NCBI RefSeq assembly: GCF_018069805.1
Contig: NZ_JAGPYN010000001.1
Span: 186,001 to 250,000, forward strand
Length of the DNA: 64,000 nt
DNA from: Pseudoalteromonas ostreae
GTDB lineage: Bacteria > Pseudomonadota > Gammaproteobacteria > Enterobacterales > Alteromonadaceae
Direction of reading: 5' to 3'
Shown: positions 18,901 through 27,865 of the stretch, piece by piece
Layout of the letters: each line of letters begins with the position of its first letter
Numbering within the stretch: the first letter of the stretch is position 1
Program-made: the position numbers and the translations under genes
Notes under the pieces: generated by a model
Databases searched by the model: none
Seen by the model: only the letters and a program-made list of their open reading frames with translations
Told to the model about the DNA's origin: nothing

Positions 18901-20532
18901 ATAATTTATCGGATTATAATTTTCAACTTCGTAGATCAAGGTGAGTTTTTGGCTTGGCTCATTATAACGATATAACGCGCCAGATACACTGATCACGTAG
19001 TCAGCGGGTTTATTGGGTAACGGTTTTAAAAACGCATGTGCATTAATGGGATCTAATTGCTCTTTGAGGCCTTTAATGGCGTTAGTCTGCCCACTGCTTC
19101 CATCATAAAGGAAATAATCACTATCGGTAAAAAATGCAAAAGTATCAGTCGTAATTTGGTGATAGCCGTAAGTTGGGCCACTGTTGAGAATAGCGTGTGT
19201 ATTTCCTTGTATTGGTAGGGCAATTTTTTGCTCTGTTTTTTTATCAAATAAAGCAAGGCCATCATACAGTAGTAACCACAAATAACGATCTGGCTCATTT
19301 AAGTGTGCCGAGGCAATGCCATACACAGCAAATTGGCCATAAAACGCTTTGCTGTCATCGCTGGCTAAGTAGGTTTTTTCGGTTGTCCCATCTTGGCGCA
19401 TTTTGGCAAGACCATCATCGGTGCCCAGCCAAACGGTGTTATTGTCTTGATAAACAGCAAAGATCACATTACTGTGCAATTTATCACTGCTGGTGATTTG
19501 AATATTACCAAAACGTCTTGCTAAAGTTGACCAAGTAAACACGCCTTGTGAGCGCGAGGCAAGCCACATAAGCCCTGTTTTATCAACCATCACATCTAAA
19601 ATAGTGTTGTCGGTCATATGAAACTTACTTTGATCAAACCGTAATAGAAACTCATTGTGATCAGTGTGGCGATGGTATTGATAAAGACCATCCTCAGTGA
19701 CTATAAATTCACCATATGGGGTATTAACATAGTCCCAAATATTATGCTCCGCGAATAGCGTTTTTACGTTGTTGAAGTCTAATAAACTATGGTTATTAAA
19801 TGCGATCGAATAAAAGCCTTCGACCGTGCCAACCAGTAAGCCAAGCTGCGAGTCGATTGATAAAAATTTGATATTGTTGTTATCGGGATTGAGCTTGTCT
19901 TTTGCAATCAAAGGTATTTTAGTAATGTGTTCATCAATTAATGATTTTGAGTACAAACCATCGGTGGTGGCGATATACAAAAAATCATTGTAGATGGTAA
20001 GTGCCCGTACGACATTGTCATCTTTATTGATTGAAAATTCATGAGTTAAAGTATTTTTTTGCGGGTCAAAAGTATACACATGTTCGTTAATAGCGTAATA
20101 AAACAGCTGCTGATGTTCGACGATGGCAAAAATAGGAGAAAAGTGTTTATCTTCAGCGTTTAATTTACCTGAATAAATTTTGCTGACTTTGAGTGTCACA
20201 GGATCAATAATAAATGCACCAGAATACTCAGTCGATACAAAAATATCGCCGTTGTGTGTTTCGAACAATACAATAATTGAGAGTTGATCCAGAGTGTATT
20301 CACCAGAGAATATTTTTACCTCATAGCCATCAAACCGATTTAGACCTTGCTGTGTGCCGATCCAAATAAACCCTAGTTTATCTTGTAGTGTGCTAGTAAC
20401 GTGGCCTTGTGATAACCCTTCACTAGTAGATAAGCGTTGCAATTGCTGAGCATAGCTTTGAGCACTGTTATTAACACTAAAAAAAGTGCATAAAAAACTA
20501 AATAAGATGAAAAAAAAATTACTCAATCGCAC
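15994..20532 (-). CDS. Giant sensor: propeller, Y_Y_Y, PAS, PAS, GGDEF, EAL
   Basis: A 1512-residue protein with a signal peptide, then two-component-regulator propeller repeats (about 30-700; first one LGFIWIGTQQGLNRFDGY) and a Y_Y_Y domain. One membrane helix (about 785-805), two PAS domains, GGDEF (about 1080-1250) and EAL (about 1280-1505) follow. The cyclase signature is SGDEF near residue 1158 and lacks an RxxD inhibitory site. The EAL domain reads ELL but keeps Glu, LEITE, LDDFGTGYSS, IKID and AEGVET, so phosphodiesterase activity is likely. The propeller is periplasmic by topology, a layout known from HTCS kinases and here joined to c-di-GMP turnover. Start GTG with AGGGGAG upstream. 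Its stop directly abuts the convergent kinase gene. Confidence 0.9.
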   Translation of the reverse strand: MRLSNFFFILFSFLCTFFSVNNSAQSYAQQLQRLSTSEGLSQGHVTSTLQDKLGFIWIGTQQGLNRFDGYEVKIFSGEYTLDQLSIIVLFETHNGDIFVSTEYSGAFIIDPVTLKVSKIYSGKLNAEDKHFSPIFAIVEHQQLFYYAINEHVYTFDPQKNTLTHEFSINKDDNVVRALTIYNDFLYIATTDGLYSKSLIDEHITKIPLIAKDKLNPDNNNIKFLSIDSQLGLLVGTVEGFYSIAFNNHSLLDFNNVKTLFAEHNIWDYVNTPYGEFIVTEDGLYQYHRHTDHNEFLLRFDQSKFHMTDNTILDVMVDKTGLMWLASRSQGVFTWSTLARRFGNIQITSSDKLHSNVIFAVYQDNNTVWLGTDDGLAKMRQDGTTEKTYLASDDSKAFYGQFAVYGIASAHLNEPDRYLWLLLYDGLALFDKKTEQKIALPIQGNTHAILNSGPTYGYHQITTDTFAFFTDSDYFLYDGSSGQTNAIKGLKEQLDPINAHAFLKPLPNKPADYVISVSGALYRYNEPSQKLTLIYEVENYNPINYVTIDDWVIDYNNTLWLASSQEGLIGLDADSYEVKHRINLSNGIKTKTITALQIDQFGFLWISSKNGLYRLDLSSMQLNTYTVKDGLTVNEFNIDSQTQLNDGRLAFGSTRGVLTLAPQDFLSVPNDRHSTVTEITDISLLSRALNYHPLQYANQRLHLTDEDVGLEVSFSNFDFQNIDSTRYKVSLTGPSTLSYDKLNNNKVFFTKLPAGDYQLTIAAYNLNDLVLGDKKTLNFTVAYAPWRSPLAISLYLVITFLVLFIIFWQYRSRQRIIKHSHDEILHSQQQTELALNSSKSGVWEVDIAAHWIKQLRLKHELGYKTLPKNFDFDDFYALIHPDDKRKMRHDWHIFITQKNAQQWQATYRLQHANGNWLWYHDIGKVIETNEQGYPSKLAGIYTNITEQRATAQQAAILGEAFSQINDWLLILDSQLTPFSVNNSFAEAFSIQITPAKLELKRFLAALGKKQYVDFISILKSLQPKQNWRGDAYIKTNINPSHPIHISITAVAKDGNVVSYYVVVISDLTEQKRAENELRYLANYDPLTKLPNRSLMYQKISRAIKDADTHASLVALLFIDLDKFKPVNDSFGHAVGDQLLCDITFRMNSMLDKDAIVGRQSGDEFLLLIKNLESPQNLSNLVCKLTSELAKRVVINDFSINISASIGVALYPFDADTPDELIRNADIAMMHAKQSGRNGFKFFTEQMNNQITHKLLLENALKDAYKDDLFFNNYQPIVNNKSKKINGVELLMRWQHQAELISPAVFIPIAEETGLIDVLTEQALTRALEDLAPLFKTNPRFYLSLNLSPVHILKSNLTERLLLILNQHHIKPVQLRLEITENTLLDDKNKATKQLQTLRNAGFKLLLDDFGTGYSSLTYLSQFPIDVIKIDQSFVRNIGQDSNNESIIKTIHTLAENLNLYCIAEGVETIEQIHFLNRIGCDDLQGYYFAKPTTADILISDAYIQAVQEKLQTT

Positions 20533-20658
20533 TTAAGATACTGCTCCCCTGAGATAAAGTAGCTGTTAGCCATTAGTAAATATAGCATAGCAATTTACAG
20601 TTGAATTAAAATAAGATTTACCTTTATATTATGATGTTAGTTATGTTTAGATCACAGG

Positions 20659-21222
20659 ATGTTTACATTGCCTCATTCATTTAATGCTCACACCATGCAA
20701 AGTCTGCTGTTAGTTGTCGATATTCAAGACAAATTAAGTGCGGCGATGCCTCGTTACGAACAAGTAAAACAGGTCACAGTGCAATTAGTAAAAGCCGCGC
20801 AATTGTTGCATATTCCTATCTTAGTCACCGAACAATATAAACAAGGGCTTGGCGAAACTGATCAGCAATTAAAAGCTCAGATTGGGCAGGCTGAATACGT
20901 TGATAAAACCCACTTTAGCGCGTGTAAAGAGGCTGGTTTTTTAGAGCTTATTGCCAGCTATAAACGCCCGCAGATCATTGTGGTTGGTATGGAAGCGCAT
21001 GTATGTGTATTACAAACTTGTTTAGATTTACTGACGCAAGGTTATCAGGTGTTTTTAGTCATGGATGCGGTTAGTTCGCGTAATGATCTGCACCGCGATT
21101 TAGCCATCGCTCAGTTAAGACAAGCAGGTGCTGTGATCAGCTGCGCTGAAAGTGTCATTTTTCAATGGGCCGAAGTGGCTGCAACACCTGTATTTAAAGA
21201 GATTTTAAAGATTGTTAAATAA
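20659..21222 (+). CDS. Isochorismatase-family cysteine hydrolase
   Basis: A 187-residue alpha/beta hydrolase of the isochorismatase/YcaC-like group. The catalytic Asp-Lys-Cys triad is visible: Asp in VVDIQDKL (near residue 22), Lys in DKTHFSAC and Cys in GMEAHVCVLQT. Substrates of the family vary (isochorismate, nicotinamide, ureidoacrylate and unknown), and nothing here fixes the substrate. It lies ahead of a siderophore receptor, but no siderophore biosynthesis genes are present and a Fur-like site separates them. A role in siderophore synthesis is therefore not supported. Confidence 0.88.
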   Translation: MFTLPHSFNAHTMQSLLLVVDIQDKLSAAMPRYEQVKQVTVQLVKAAQLLHIPILVTEQYKQGLGETDQQLKAQIGQAEYVDKTHFSACKEAGFLELIASYKRPQIIVVGMEAHVCVLQTCLDLLTQGYQVFLVMDAVSSRNDLHRDLAIAQLRQAGAVISCAESVIFQWAEVAATPVFKEILKIVK

Positions 21223-21266
21223 GCGTGGCAACAAGAAGAGAATAATTTCACTTCAGCATTGTAAAT

Positions 21267-21285
21267 GATAGTGGTTTTTATTATC
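21267..21285 (+). promoter_or_regulatory. Candidate Fur box upstream of siderophore receptor
   Basis: GATAGTGGTTTTTATTATC matches the classic 19-base Fur consensus GATAATGATAATCATTATC well in the two outer hexamers and poorly in the centre. It ends 36 bases before the receptor start. Iron-repressed expression of the receptor and its PepSY partner would fit. Confidence 0.5.
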
Positions 21286-21321
21286 ATGCCGTAAATTATT
21301 TTGATTGCTGTATAAATATCA

Positions 21322-23478
21322 ATGAAACCTTCTTTAATAGCATTAGCCCTAAGTTCTATTACCATGACGCCTGTTATCGTTGCTGCGCAAACAACGGTAG
21401 CAGGATCTGCAACTGATGAGTCTACTGTTGCGAAAAACGACATAGAAACCATTTCAGTCGTTGGACGAGCGTTTTCACTGTATCGCCCAACAGAATCAAC
21501 GTTTGGTACTCGTACCGATACGCCGCTAGAGAAAATTCCACAGTCAATTCAGGTTATTCCGCAAGCATTAATTAACGATCAGGCTGCACGTCAAGTAACT
21601 GATCTGTACAGCAATATCGCGGGTGTAAATGGCTTTAGTTACTCAGGTGTTACGTTTCGTGGTTTTCGCCAAGATGAAATTTTATACGATGGTGTAAAAG
21701 GTGACCCATTTAGTGGTTTTGCAGTACCACAGTTGTTTAATATTGAGCAAGTGGCTGTTTTAAAAGGCCCTAGTGGCGCAGTGTACGGCAGTGGTAACCC
21801 TGGCGGGATCATTAATTATATGACCAAAAAGCCCAGCTATGATAGTAAAACAACCGTTGCAGTTGAACTGGGTAATGATGATTTTTTTAGTGCCGCAGTC
21901 GAATCAACGGGCAGTGCCAATGACGCACAGACCCAAGCCTACCGTGTTGGTGTTTATAAAGATTCAGATAAACCGTTTCGTGAAAATACCAGCGAAGATA
22001 ATACCATTATTGATTTAGGCTATCGTTTTGATTTTAGTAACGATACTAATTTGGTATTGCAATATACCCATGTTGATCAAGATTTAGGCGGCGCTAGATT
22101 ACGTGGCGTGCCAGTGGATAAAAATGGTAACTTCATTGCCGACATTAGCTGGAATCATAATGAAGCAACGGATTATCAAACCGTTATTGCTGACGTGTTT
22201 CAAGCAAGTTTTCAGCACCAATTTAATGAGGTATTTCGCAGTGATATCACTGCGCGTTATTTTAGTAACGATGCTAATCAAAACTATCATGAGCCGCGTG
22301 GACTAAGTGATACTGACGGCGATGGGGTACTGGATTGGAGCGAGCGCGAATTTCGTGATCAACAACGCGAAAATACCGGGCTTAGTTTTACTGCCAATTT
22401 AATTGCTGACACTGAGCTTGCCGCTATGCAACATGTGATGCTGGTGGGGGTAGATTGGTATAAGCATGAGTTTGAATCAGCATATAGAACAGCTGTACAA
22501 ACCAGCAAAGGCGGCCCAGTTCCAGGGATCTCAATATTAAATCCTGTGTATGGACTGACTTCAAAAGATGATTATGATTTAGCAAACGTAACACCGCGTT
22601 TATCAAGTACTGAGTCAACACGTATTGGTTTGTATGCACAAGATCAAGTAGATGTTACCGATAAATGGAATGTTACGGTTGGCCTACGTTATGACCGCTT
22701 TGAAGACATCAATGTACTTAATAACACCGAGTTTTCAGACAGCGATGTGACGTATCGTATCGGCACAAGTTATAACTTAAACGATACCTTCTTTCCTTAC
22801 GCACTTTATGGCACAGGCTTTATGCCACAATCAGCCCGTAATCAAAACCAAGATGTAGGTGGGCCATTTAAACCAGAGCATAGCAATATTCGTGAACTTG
22901 GTTTACGTACTAAGTTACTTGATGACTCGTTGGCAGTGAACATGGCAACGTACCGTATTATCCGAAACAATATTTTACAAGCCAGCACTGAGTTATCAGA
23001 CACTGGCGTTGATCAAATGGAAGCATTAGGCGAAGTTGACAGCCGAGGCTTTGAACTTGAGATTGTTGGCGATGTCACTGAGCGATTAGTGATCACTGCA
23101 AGTTACGCATACAACGACACGCGTATTGTTGAGCAAAGCGAAAAGTTTTCCGCGCAAGCAAAAGGCAGCGATAAATTTGCCAATGCGCCACAAAATACCG
23201 CAGGGTTGTGGACGCGTTATGAGTTACCACAGTTGCATTCATCAATTGCGGCAGGTCTTGATTATGTGGATGAACAAGTGAGTCTCGATGGTTATAAAGT
23301 GCAGCCCTACACTGTTTATAACATGGCATGGAAAACCGAATACCAGCAATGGGTTTGGCAGCTATCAGTGAAAAACGTGTTTGATAAAGAATATGCATCA
23401 AGTGGCTTTATCACCCGTACAGGGCATTTCCCGGGCGAACCACGCCGCGTCTATTTGTCGGCTAAGTACACATTCTAA
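21322..23478 (+). CDS. TonB-dependent siderophore receptor (FhuA/FoxA-like)
   Basis: A 718-residue outer-membrane receptor that should import a ferric siderophore using TonB energy. It has a signal peptide (MKPSLIALALSS to about AAQ) and a TonB box region (ETISVVGR). The plug domain has siderophore-receptor features: PLEKIPQSIQVIP, VTFRGFRQDEILYDG, and VAVLKGPSGAVYGSGNPGGIINYMTKKP. The beta-barrel ends in VYLSAKYTF with the usual terminal Phe. The substrate cannot be named, though the plug style is that of hydroxamate receptors. A PepSY membrane protein follows after 17 bases, which suggests an uptake and iron-release pair. Confidence 0.93.
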   Translation: MKPSLIALALSSITMTPVIVAAQTTVAGSATDESTVAKNDIETISVVGRAFSLYRPTESTFGTRTDTPLEKIPQSIQVIPQALINDQAARQVTDLYSNIAGVNGFSYSGVTFRGFRQDEILYDGVKGDPFSGFAVPQLFNIEQVAVLKGPSGAVYGSGNPGGIINYMTKKPSYDSKTTVAVELGNDDFFSAAVESTGSANDAQTQAYRVGVYKDSDKPFRENTSEDNTIIDLGYRFDFSNDTNLVLQYTHVDQDLGGARLRGVPVDKNGNFIADISWNHNEATDYQTVIADVFQASFQHQFNEVFRSDITARYFSNDANQNYHEPRGLSDTDGDGVLDWSEREFRDQQRENTGLSFTANLIADTELAAMQHVMLVGVDWYKHEFESAYRTAVQTSKGGPVPGISILNPVYGLTSKDDYDLANVTPRLSSTESTRIGLYAQDQVDVTDKWNVTVGLRYDRFEDINVLNNTEFSDSDVTYRIGTSYNLNDTFFPYALYGTGFMPQSARNQNQDVGGPFKPEHSNIRELGLRTKLLDDSLAVNMATYRIIRNNILQASTELSDTGVDQMEALGEVDSRGFELEIVGDVTERLVITASYAYNDTRIVEQSEKFSAQAKGSDKFANAPQNTAGLWTRYELPQLHSSIAAGLDYVDEQVSLDGYKVQPYTVYNMAWKTEYQQWVWQLSVKNVFDKEYASSGFITRTGHFPGEPRRVYLSAKYTF

Positions 23479-23495
23479 ACTGACAATTTCGCACT

Positions 23496-24689
23496 ATGAA
23501 AGCAAAGCAGTGGTTTAACTTACATGCTTGGGCAGGGCTCTTGGTTGGCAGCTTGTTATTGATAACGTGTTTATCTGGCACGTTGGCAACCTTGAGCCAC
23601 GAAATTGAATATCTTAGTGATAGTAAATTCCGTGCCCTCTCGCATTCCCCTAATACTGACTTTGCTGCAATTGAGAATACACTTGCCCAGCGTTATCCTG
23701 GCAGCCAAATCATTAGCATACTGCGCCATCAGCAACCTTACTTAGCAACCGAAGTGTCGCTTAAGTGGCAGCAACAGTTTTTGTTTGTGTATGTTGATGG
23801 TGCAACGGGGCAATGGCTTGGCGAAGGCCAGTGGGGGCGAGTATCGCGCTTTTTACGTAACTGGCACATGAACCTATCGATGGGTTGGACAGGTAAGTTG
23901 ATCGTTACGAGTTTAGCCATTCTCTTGGTTATTTTAGTGGTTACTAGTCCGATTGTTTATCGCCAGTGGTGGCGACATTTTTTAAAAAAGCCACGGCAAT
24001 TACAAACAACCAATCGTAGCAGCTGGGCTGATTGGCATAAATTACTGGGGCTTTGGAGTTACTGGTTTATTGTGGTCATGGCCATTACTGGCGTGTGGTA
24101 CTTAGTTGAACACACCCTACAAACAGCCAAAATTGACCATTATATAAACCCCCCCGCAGAGGTTACGGATCTACAAACTGACGTCGCGCATCCGCCAGCG
24201 ATAAGTGCCATGGTAAACGCGGCGCAATCAGCGTTTCCAAGTTTACACATTCGCGCTATACAATACCCAAGCAAAGCAAATAAACCTGTTGTGGTACAGG
24301 GCGATAATGATGACGTTTTAGTACGCTTACGAGCTAATAAAGTGTATTTAGATCCAGCTTCAGCAGATGTACTGGCAATTCAAAAAGCCGTAGATTTACC
24401 TGTTATCGCACGCATCAAAGATACCGCCGATCCTTTGCATTTTGGTAACTTTGCAGGGCTTGGCACGAAGTTAATTTGGGCTGTATTTGGTTTTTTAATG
24501 ACCTGTATATGTATGGCTGGTTTGTATATGAATTGGCTGAGAGTAAAGCGTAAGCAGCCTTCATTATTGCAATGGTTTGGTATCATGGGTGCAGTAAGTG
24601 TTTTATTAGTATGTTGTTCGCTGATCCTCACAACGCAAACATTTAGTGTACGCCAAGCACCAGCAAAATTATATTCGCCGGTGCTGTAA
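23496..24689 (+). CDS. PepSY-associated TM protein, probable ferric-siderophore reductase partner
   Basis: A 397-residue inner-membrane protein of the PepSY/PiuB type. Hydrophobic segments lie at about 13-33, 140-160, 190-210, 330-350 and 365-385. The extracytoplasmic loops carry PepSY-like segments. Conserved His residues sit near the membrane helices (NWHMNLSMGW, DWHKLLGLWSYW, DPLHFGNFAGL), as in proteins proposed to bind heme and reduce siderophore iron, such as FoxB-like partners. It follows the receptor by 17 bases with little ribosome-site signal, so it is probably translationally coupled. The reductase role is inferred from family and context. Confidence 0.88.
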   Translation: MKAKQWFNLHAWAGLLVGSLLLITCLSGTLATLSHEIEYLSDSKFRALSHSPNTDFAAIENTLAQRYPGSQIISILRHQQPYLATEVSLKWQQQFLFVYVDGATGQWLGEGQWGRVSRFLRNWHMNLSMGWTGKLIVTSLAILLVILVVTSPIVYRQWWRHFLKKPRQLQTTNRSSWADWHKLLGLWSYWFIVVMAITGVWYLVEHTLQTAKIDHYINPPAEVTDLQTDVAHPPAISAMVNAAQSAFPSLHIRAIQYPSKANKPVVVQGDNDDVLVRLRANKVYLDPASADVLAIQKAVDLPVIARIKDTADPLHFGNFAGLGTKLIWAVFGFLMTCICMAGLYMNWLRVKRKQPSLLQWFGIMGAVSVLLVCCSLILTTQTFSVRQAPAKLYSPVL

Positions 24690-24702
24690 CGTGCAGATAA
24701 AG

Positions 24703-25260
24703 TTAGCTAGTAACTAGGCCGTAACAACCCAAAGCAACAAACACTATTGCAGCAAGCATTCTTACTTTTGCCATTGGAATACGTTTTAGCAAGGCATTGC
24801 CAGCATAAATAACTGGCACATTGGCAAGTAACATACCTACAGTGGTTCCTATGGTTACCCACAACACTGATTGATACTGAGCGCCAAGCAATACTGTTGC
24901 TATTTGGGTTTTATCGCCAATTTCGGCAATGAAAAACAGCACCAAGGCAACTAAAAAAGCCCCGTATTGATCGTACTTATTGCTTACTTCTTCATCTTTA
25001 TCTGGGATCAGTAGCCATAAGCCAACGGCAATAAAACAGCCGTTCACAATCCAAGGCAGGTACGAAGAGGTAAAGCTTCCCGCTAAATAATCGCCCAACC
25101 ATGCAGATAAACCATGATTGATAATAGTAGCGACTAAAATACCTAAAATAAGTGCGGGTTTATTGGCAAAGCGGGCAGCTAACAGCAGGGATAAAAGTTG
25201 CGTTTTATCGCCTATTTCAGCTAAAGCAACGGTGACGGTTGATGTGATAAATGTATCCAT
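24703..25260 (-). CDS. mneA: MneA/TMEM165-GDT1 family manganese exporter
   Basis: A 185-residue six-helix membrane protein of the UPF0016/GDT1 family. Both signature repeats are present: AEIGDKTQLL at about 14-23 and AEIGDKTQIA in the second half. Members of this family export Mn2+ (MneA in Vibrio), and the upstream yybP-ykoY riboswitch strongly supports manganese here. The gene is convergent with the PepSY gene, with 13 bases between the stops. Expression should rise when manganese is high, through the riboswitch. The start ATG has a weak ribosome site (AGAAG), fitting a gene controlled by its leader. Confidence 0.92.
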   Translation of the reverse strand: MDTFITSTVTVALAEIGDKTQLLSLLLAARFANKPALILGILVATIINHGLSAWLGDYLAGSFTSSYLPWIVNGCFIAVGLWLLIPDKDEEVSNKYDQYGAFLVALVLFFIAEIGDKTQIATVLLGAQYQSVLWVTIGTTVGMLLANVPVIYAGNALLKRIPMAKVRMLAAIVFVALGCYGLVTS

Positions 25261-25289
25261 TTTACTTCTATAAGGCGGGAATATTAAAC

Positions 25290-25470
25290 CAAGGTAAACG
25301 CCTATCTCCCGCCATGAGGATAGTGTTTACCCAGGTCTTGCCGATAATGCTTGCTACATTACAAACTTACCATGCACATGAGGTGCAATTATGTTGATAA
25401 GTTTACTTGCTGCGCTTTAAGTTAAAAGGCATCAAGCAGGCTACTCCCCCGAGAAGTGCGCACTTTGCCA
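25290..25470 (-). promoter_or_regulatory. yybP-ykoY manganese riboswitch
   Basis: Read on the minus strand, the leader contains GGGGGAGTAGCC (from 25450 down) and, about 100 bases later, CGGCAAGACC (around 25344-25335). These are the two conserved loop strands of the yybP-ykoY aptamer. The segment between them can form the side helix. Next to the aptamer, GGTAAAC and CTATC pair with GATAG and GTTTACC (25293-25332), a likely expression-platform stem. It lies directly upstream of the MneA-type exporter, the known context for this Mn2+ sensor. The stretch from 25476 to 25750 holds no gene that I can support. Confidence 0.87.
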
Positions 25471-25750
25471 CAATTTTTTTTTAGAGTAAAGGTACAACAA
25501 CAGGTTTTGTGGTGTGGCTGAACTCTGTAATTGAATTCGACTAGCTCATATTTGTAGAAGTGTAAGAAGCAACCTTTATCCTACAGGCTTATTTTTTCCA
25601 ATGCTCTTTAGGACTATATAGTGATTTGAGTTGTTTCCACTTATGTGGATGATAATTCAACATATATATTAAAACTGGGTTATATCGCTTTTCATTGAAA
25701 TTAGGGCTATCTTTAATTATATGGCAAATCAGATTATTGAGACTGTTTAG

Positions 25751-27865
25751 ATGGCAGAGCTTTGTAAAATTCTCGTTATAGATGATGAAGAGATCAATAC
25801 CTTGCAACTAGAGCATGTTCTGGATGATGTTGGGGTTATTTGTACATGTAATAAAAGTGAGGATGCCCTCGCTCTTATTGAGGAGTGTATACCCGATATA
25901 CTTTTACTCGATCTAGAAATGCCCAATGTTAGCGGATTTGACCTATTACTTGAAATTCAAAAAAGACCTCATCTTAGTGATTTACGCATTCTGATCATCA
26001 CTTCTCATAGTGACCCTGAAATAGAGAAACAGGCACTTTCCATGGGAGCCATTGATTTCATATCTAAGCCTTTAAATTTAACTTTATGTCGAATGAGAGT
26101 TGAAAATCATGCAAAAATTCGACTACAAGAAAAAACCATTCAGCGCACTAAAGTAGCTTTGGCTGCTGAAAAAGAGCACTTACGGATCACGTTAGACTCT
26201 ATAGCTGATGGGGTTATTTCTACTGATGAGCATGCGTGTATCACATATCTAAACCCCGTAGCGCAACGCCTAACTGGTTGGTCACAAACCGCAGCAAGAG
26301 GACGGCATATTGAAGACGTTATGGTACTCAGAGATGCTTCAACTAAAAAACTGTCTATCAATCCTTTGTCAGTAGCTTTAAAGGAAATGAGACCGGTTGC
26401 TATGGCTATAAACACACAGTTAGTTAGTCGGCAAGGTATGCTGCACCGAGTAGAAGATAGTGCGGCGCCAATATTAGATAAAGATAGCAATAAGCGTGGC
26501 GCAGTAATGGTTTTTCAAGATGTTAGCGAAGTCCTTGCTATGTCAGTTCAAATGACTTATTTGTCTCATCACGACCAACTAACGGCATTACCCAATCGCG
26601 TATTGCTGCATGATAGGTTAACTCAAGGAATAGCTAGAGCCTCATTTAATAATACTAAAGTGAGCCTAATGCTTCTTGACTTAGATAAATTTAAATACAT
26701 AAATGATGCTTTAGGACACCATATTGGTGATGAAATAATTGCCCACATAGGTCATAGCCTTGATAAGTTTGCATGTAATGATATTACTGTTGCAAGAGTT
26801 GGCGGCGATGAATTTGCACTAGTTGTTCCCTATGAAAAGGACACATTTGCTCTTGAGCCGCTTATTAGTCAAGTGCTAGACGTCATCGCTAGACCTTTTA
26901 GATTAGCTAATGAGCAACATGTTCTTTCAGCAAGCTTGGGGATAAGTGTGTATCCTGATGATGCATCAAGTGTCGAGGAAATGCTCCGTCATGCAGATTC
27001 AGCCATGTATAAAGCAAAACAAGAAGGCGCTAATAGCTATTATTATTTTAGTAATGATCTCCAAGTTGAAATGACTAAGCGTTTAAAAGTGGGTAATTGC
27101 TTACGCAACGCGCTAGATAATAATGATCTAGTGGTGCTTTATCAGCCAAAGTATGACTTAGTAACTAATGACGTTATTGGCGCTGAGGGCTTAGTAAGGT
27201 TAAAAGATGACAATGGAGAATTTATATCGCCACTTAATTTTATTGAATATGCTGAAGACTCAGGGCTAATTTATCGTTTAGGTGAACAAGTTTTGGAACA
27301 AAGCTGTGTTGATGCTAAAAAGTGGCTTGATGCAGGGTATCCAAAAAAAGTCGCTGTTAATATTTCAGCTAAACAATTTACTGGTGTATCGCTGGTTGAT
27401 ACGGTTGCATCAATATTAGAAAAAACCAAGTTACCAAGTCGTTACTTAGAGCTGGAAGTAACCGAATCAGCACTGATTGATAATTTTGAACAAACGATAA
27501 AGCAATTACAGGCGATCGCTGATATGGGAGTCAGCCTGGCGTTAGATGATTTTGGTACGGGGTATTCTAGCCTGTCCTATTTAAGGCTATTTCCCCTTGA
27601 TGTGCTAAAGATAGATCAGTCTTTTGTACGGGATATGATTAGTGACTCTCAATCACTTGACATTGTTACTGCAATTATTGATTTAGCCAATTCTTTAAGC
27701 CTACAGATTGTAGCTGAAGGTATTGAAACAAGCCAACAAAGAGATAAGCTAGGATCGCTAGGCTGTGCGATTGGTCAGGGGTACTTACTTGGTAAACCAA
27801 TGCCCTTTGTAGATATTATGGACGTGTTTACTCAAGCCAAAAATAAAGGAAATATATGCATTTAG
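25751..27865 (+). CDS. Response regulator with PAS, GGDEF and EAL domains
   Basis: A 704-residue cytoplasmic protein that may both make and degrade c-di-GMP under phosphorelay control. The receiver (1-125) has acidic pocket residues DD at 11-12, phospho-acceptor Asp54 (LLLDLEMP) and Lys in SKPLN. PAS spans about 135-260. GGDEF (about 265-430) has intact RVGGDEF at 351 but no RxxD site. EAL (about 455-695) reads EGL with all other catalytic motifs kept: NIS, LEVTES, LDDFGTGYSS, LKID, AEGIET, QGYLLGKP. It is the first gene of a five-gene run and overlaps the next gene by 10 bases. Net activity cannot be judged from sequence. Confidence 0.93.
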   Translation: MAELCKILVIDDEEINTLQLEHVLDDVGVICTCNKSEDALALIEECIPDILLLDLEMPNVSGFDLLLEIQKRPHLSDLRILIITSHSDPEIEKQALSMGAIDFISKPLNLTLCRMRVENHAKIRLQEKTIQRTKVALAAEKEHLRITLDSIADGVISTDEHACITYLNPVAQRLTGWSQTAARGRHIEDVMVLRDASTKKLSINPLSVALKEMRPVAMAINTQLVSRQGMLHRVEDSAAPILDKDSNKRGAVMVFQDVSEVLAMSVQMTYLSHHDQLTALPNRVLLHDRLTQGIARASFNNTKVSLMLLDLDKFKYINDALGHHIGDEIIAHIGHSLDKFACNDITVARVGGDEFALVVPYEKDTFALEPLISQVLDVIARPFRLANEQHVLSASLGISVYPDDASSVEEMLRHADSAMYKAKQEGANSYYYFSNDLQVEMTKRLKVGNCLRNALDNNDLVVLYQPKYDLVTNDVIGAEGLVRLKDDNGEFISPLNFIEYAEDSGLIYRLGEQVLEQSCVDAKKWLDAGYPKKVAVNISAKQFTGVSLVDTVASILEKTKLPSRYLELEVTESALIDNFEQTIKQLQAIADMGVSLALDDFGTGYSSLSYLRLFPLDVLKIDQSFVRDMISDSQSLDIVTAIIDLANSLSLQIVAEGIETSQQRDKLGSLGCAIGQGYLLGKPMPFVDIMDVFTQAKNKGNICI

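Noticed and set aside
20659..21222. Isochorismatase for siderophore biosynthesis
   Set aside because: No other biosynthesis genes, no aryl carrier domain, and the family is broad; the next gene has its own Fur-like site.
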